The position numbers and the translations under genes were made by a program. The notes under the pieces are model-generated. The model did not search any database and was not told where the DNA came from. It worked only from the letters and a program-made list of their open reading frames with translations. From Isotricha intestinalis (taxonomy: Eukaryota > Ciliophora > Litostomatea > Vestibuliferida > Isotrichidae), in the NCBI GenBank assembly GCA_023807065.1, contig JAJJLU010003509.1, positions 1-64,000 on the forward strand: DNA of 64,000 nt, written 5' to 3'. Below, piece after piece: positions 61,901 through 64,000 of the stretch (its first letter is position 1; each line of letters begins with the position of its first letter).

Positions 61901-63733
61901 ATTTAATTTAAATTTATCTCCAAGTGATAAACTATTATAGTTAGCTTTTAAATCTAATTTAATATCATTAATAAATAAAATGATATTTTCATCAATATTT
62001 TCTTCTCCTCTTATATTTAAAAATAATTTTATATGTTCAATCACAGTAAAATTTTCAAACAAATATTCTTGTTGAGAAAATCCAATTTTTTTTAATAAAG
62101 TCATTTTGTTTTCAATGAATGATTCACCATCAATCAATATATCTCCTCCATCAGGATTTTCAATTCCTGAAAGTAATTTCATTAAAGTAGTTTTTCCAAC
62201 TCCATTTTCTCCTAATAAACAAAATATTTCTCCAGGGAAAAATATACCTGAAAAATTATCGAGTACTTTTAAATCATTATATTTTTTTGTTAAATTTTTT
62301 ACAATTAAACTATTATTTGATGTTTTATTGTTTTCCTCTTCTTTATTTAATTTTTCATAATAGGTTTTAGTTAAAGAATCATTTTGCTCTATATTACTAT
62401 TTTCTAAAATTGAAATAACGCCTTCTTTATTTTTTATAATTTGTTTTTTATAATTTTGAATATAAATGACTATAGTAATTGAAATTATAAATAAAAACAT
62501 CAAAATAAATGAATATGTTAAATTAAAAAAAATACTAAATTCATTAATATAATTCATTGTAAAAATTTCCCAAGAAAATTGACTTAAAGCATTTATTCGA
62601 ATTAAATGTTTTATTGTTATTAAAAGACCTATATCAGGAATAATCATTAAAAATATAATTAAACTTTTAGATAAATTATTTTCTGTGTTATAAAAAACTA
62701 TAATAGAAAGAATTATCATTGCAAATATATAATAAATTATTTCTTTTTTTTTAAAAACCAAATGCACAAATATTATTAACAAAAAACTATTGAAAAAATA
62801 TAATATAATAACAAACAAAACTATAAATGAATTTAAATTCTTAAAATACATCAAAGAATAATAAATTGTCACTAAACAAGGAATTGAATAATATAATAAA
62901 AAAACAAAAAACCATGAAATATAATATTGTTTAATTGTAATACCTTCTCTTAGAAATAATTCTTTATAATATTTACTTTTTTCATTTATAATTTGTAAAT
63001 GAAAACCGAAAAATTGCATTTGAAGGTATATTGATAATATAGAAAAAGAAGTCAGAATTGAATAATCTAAAAAATGAGTTAAATTATTAATAAATTGCCC
63101 TGATTCAATTTTTGTGTTTATTGATCTTGTTGTATAATACCTTAAAAAATTTGTTATAATTTCTTGATGTTCAGAAAAACGAATAACTTTTTTAAAGGCA
63201 TTTATTTTTTTACGGTTATCTTCTAATATATTTAATTTATGAGATGATTCTTTTATTGAATTATGTTCAAGACCTTTCATTCCAAATTTAACTTCAATTT
63301 CATTTTCTGAATCATTTTTATTTGATATTTCAATAATATAATTCATTTCTATTTTTAAATTTTCATATTCCTTTGATTTTAAATAATGAGATAATTCTTT
63401 TGTTGAATTAAAAATTTTTACTGCTTTAACTATTTTACTCTCTTTTAAAAATTGAAATAATTCATTCGTAAAATCTTTATTATTTCCTGAAATTATTCCA
63501 ATGATACCATTTACATATAATAAGTTTGATGTATTTTTTTTAAATAGAGAATACTTATATATATATTTTTCTGGGAAAAGAAGGGAATTATTAGTTTTAT
63601 AAAAATTTTCCTTTATTTCTTCACTATAATTATGAATTCTAAAAAAAAAAAAACAATAGATAAATAATACAAAGAAATTCTTATATAATTCTTTCCTGAA
63701 TTCTGATGTTCTTATTTTATAAAGAACTTTCAT
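58919..63733 (-). CDS. full-length ABCA-type ABC transporter
   Basis: The frame encodes 1604 residues arranged TMD1-NBD1-TMD2-NBD2. TMD1 has one N-terminal helix (~17-33), a lumenal loop, and a cluster of helices to ~430. NBD1 has Walker A GENGVGKTTL (~505-514), a signature-like LSLGDKFKLN and Walker B VILLDEPTIGFD (~620). TMD2 starts near 835. NBD2 has Walker A GNNGSGKTTI (~1262), signature LSQGNKRKLYFAI (~1355) and Walker B LLLLDEPTTGID (~1380). NBD1's signature lacks the usual Gly-Gly, so the two ATP sites may differ. The ABCA family moves lipids across membranes; such genes are often expanded in protists. The gene is intronless and bracketed by direct repeats. Confidence 0.93.
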   Translation of the reverse strand: MKVLYKIRTSEFRKELYKNFFVLFIYCFFFFRIHNYSEEIKENFYKTNNSLLFPEKYIYKYSLFKKNTSNLLYVNGIIGIISGNNKDFTNELFQFLKESKIVKAVKIFNSTKELSHYLKSKEYENLKIEMNYIIEISNKNDSENEIEVKFGMKGLEHNSIKESSHKLNILEDNRKKINAFKKVIRFSEHQEIITNFLRYYTTRSINTKIESGQFINNLTHFLDYSILTSFSILSIYLQMQFFGFHLQIINEKSKYYKELFLREGITIKQYYISWFFVFLLYYSIPCLVTIYYSLMYFKNLNSFIVLFVIILYFFNSFLLIIFVHLVFKKKEIIYYIFAMIILSIIVFYNTENNLSKSLIIFLMIIPDIGLLITIKHLIRINALSQFSWEIFTMNYINEFSIFFNLTYSFILMFLFIISITIVIYIQNYKKQIIKNKEGVISILENSNIEQNDSLTKTYYEKLNKEEENNKTSNNSLIVKNLTKKYNDLKVLDNFSGIFFPGEIFCLLGENGVGKTTLMKLLSGIENPDGGDILIDGESFIENKMTLLKKIGFSQQEYLFENFTVIEHIKLFLNIRGEENIDENIILFINDIKLDLKANYNSLSLGDKFKLNIILSLIGNKRVILLDEPTIGFDRNSRKELWKFLKKYKKDKIIILTTHLLEEAELFGDKIGIIKDGKLICSGSSYFLKEKFPNGFNISFFIKSKFNEENRQQLLNGLKEIIPTFFIRIKSNSLIQINFSTKDKKAINDLFEYIEESKKDFDITNYTISTTSLEDIFINIINRDKSKKLNLEKKNIDLEDIEQIENNKFSFFAQLKENIKKNILSSLKSLLILYIFFILFLFYLISLHYSSKNFQYVNVEELLNKNKIYIFSNESEYISSSKYYNKINKSQIEFKTCEINFPNISSFMHYIYNQSSLRNEKNIIYFHKDLNDIKIYNLYQSYSPDYYQASMNMLINIITEKEFNLIINSGSSYKNNKNIDRLDSSFFSFMFTYIILISAFLIETPIKERVRHLKYLLYLNGNSMVNYWLGIFISDLIKNTIVIFFIFFSLFILGSDYNFLILIIGYLIAMSTFSYFLSLFINVHHRVIFFIIYIVPYFFMYLFELINIFNQTFLSGYDFTPITLLYRIIYKTEYFDNSKIKRNFLVFILQFFLYGIFFIIKEFKLIGKKEKEFENKTKIEEIVIDKNENSDSLKQNLIDNNFNDEKGLIPLEKEKNDLKEINTPIKIISLSKKFITKECCKKKENKILQDLNLSLDEDEKFGLIGNNGSGKTTILKLIIRELKYDSGEIYLFGSNINDNIDIIRNKVGYCPQEIKLFNKLTVEQTLNYFKHLKKVSINIEHFAKKFGLENYLNTNFENLSQGNKRKLYFAITLMNKPKLLLLDEPTTGIDPENRRMMFNNLFDLSLEHKFNMILIPSSMEEAEILCDRIGWLDSGKIDFIGNSEQLKIEHSAGYILKIKFKKENKINNNNIDINYEELEKKLANEISGYDKISKNFNNDYGCLNYLNIIINSIKPFYTKISLEEYDLDNYSFEFIIKFDDNQKGKFFSNILNLKNDFEFVQEVSIKMESLETIFSNLIYKKLLQIINILEVIQGIASLLKNDKSE

Positions 63734-63807
63734 ATTTGAATAAATTATTTTAATTATTATATTATATTAAATGATTATAAACAACAATAAGAAAAAAACA
63801 ACATTTT
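63734..63807 (-). promoter_or_regulatory. probable ABCA promoter interval
   Basis: Only 74 bp separate the ABCA start codon from the repeat. It is pure A/T-rich sequence with no motif I can name; a promoter is expected here or within the repeat. Confidence 0.3.
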
Positions 63808-64000
63808 ATATTCATAATAATTTTTGAATAAAGAACTGTTATTTTCCTACAGTTAAAGACTCTTGAATGAAAGAATTAAATAATAATTACCCAAATAGAT
63901 CAATTAAAATTTTATATCCAATTTCCTTTTCTATTGATAAAAATTTTAAATTTAGAGAATATAATTATAACACTTCTTTTGAAAAAATGATAATTCCTAA
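63808..64000. repeat. direct repeat, right copy (5' side of ABCA gene, runs to window edge)
   Basis: This matches 58394-58586 and starts 74 bp upstream of the ABCA start codon. It is cut by the end of the window. The spacing between copies is about 5.41 kb. Confidence 0.85.

Noticed and set aside
1..64000. Reassigned nuclear code (TAA/TAG as Gln, as in many ciliates)
   Set aside because: Conserved proteins such as uS13, uS10, ATG3 and AP-1 sigma end at TAA at their expected C-termini, with no in-frame TAA or TAG inside.

Overview
This window comes from the nuclear genome of a very AT-rich, gene-dense unicellular eukaryote. The evidence is cytosolic ribosomal proteins uS13 and uS10, clathrin adaptor AP-1 sigma, ATG3, poly(A)-binding protein, DDX6/Dhh1, a ciliary-type TOG protein, and Asn-rich low-complexity inserts. 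The code is standard: TAA ends nearly every gene, with one TAG and one TGA end. Introns are rare and tiny. Nine can be defined by frame restoration, 25 to 50 nt long, with GTA donors and AG acceptors. The truncated cyclic-nucleotide-dependent kinase, the RING-CH plus FHA protein, the CXC (Tesmin/TSO1) protein, the SK-like K+ channel and the ABCA transporter give a ciliate- or alveolate-like impression, but I cannot fix the lineage. A fungus is unlikely because of the CXC protein.

Layout. 0-4.4 kb is gene-poor: a small membrane protein, a decayed eIF2-beta copy, a small intron-containing zinc-ribbon gene, tRNA-Asp(GUC), and a small two-TM Cys-rich gene. 4.4-16 kb holds a coiled-coil protein, a TOG-array protein, a PP2C-like protein lacking a metal-binding Asp, an otubain-RING fusion whose catalytic Cys is Ser, a B-box protein, a ZRANB2-like splicing factor and uS13. 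16-34 kb holds a UBL plus Tudor/chromo-barrel-like protein, a 4-TM protein, an SK-type K+ channel, a RING/B-box/RanBP2/DUSP protein, YIPF1/2, a MORN protein, an annexin with a pentapeptide-repeat tail, PABP, a tail-anchored TPR protein, SLC66A2 and a RING-CH/FHA protein. 35-47 kb holds Kelch, AP-1 sigma, a large coiled-coil protein, a metallophosphoesterase, an NlpC/P60 hydrolase, a WD40 protein, a PKG fragment cut off by a second identical tRNA-Asp gene, and DDX6. 47-64 kb is looser: an FCP1-like phosphatase, a decayed DDX6 exon 1 copy, the CXC protein, uS10, an HP1-like protein, an HSL-type hydrolase, ATG3, and a full ABCA transporter bracketed by about 190-bp direct repeats.

There are no operons. 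Genes alternate strands, often as divergent pairs with under 150 bp between start codons. Themes that recur are ubiquitin signalling (otubain-RING, RING-DUSP, RING-CH-FHA, UBL and B-box proteins), mRNA handling (PABP, DDX6, ZRANB2), membrane traffic and autophagy (AP-1, YIPF, ATG3), and chromatin (HP1-like, CXC). The most striking observation is the identical tRNA-Asp pair, one copy of which ends a PKG reading frame; the missing kinase half is not nearby. The window also holds recognisable gene debris (eIF2-beta, DDX6 exon 1).
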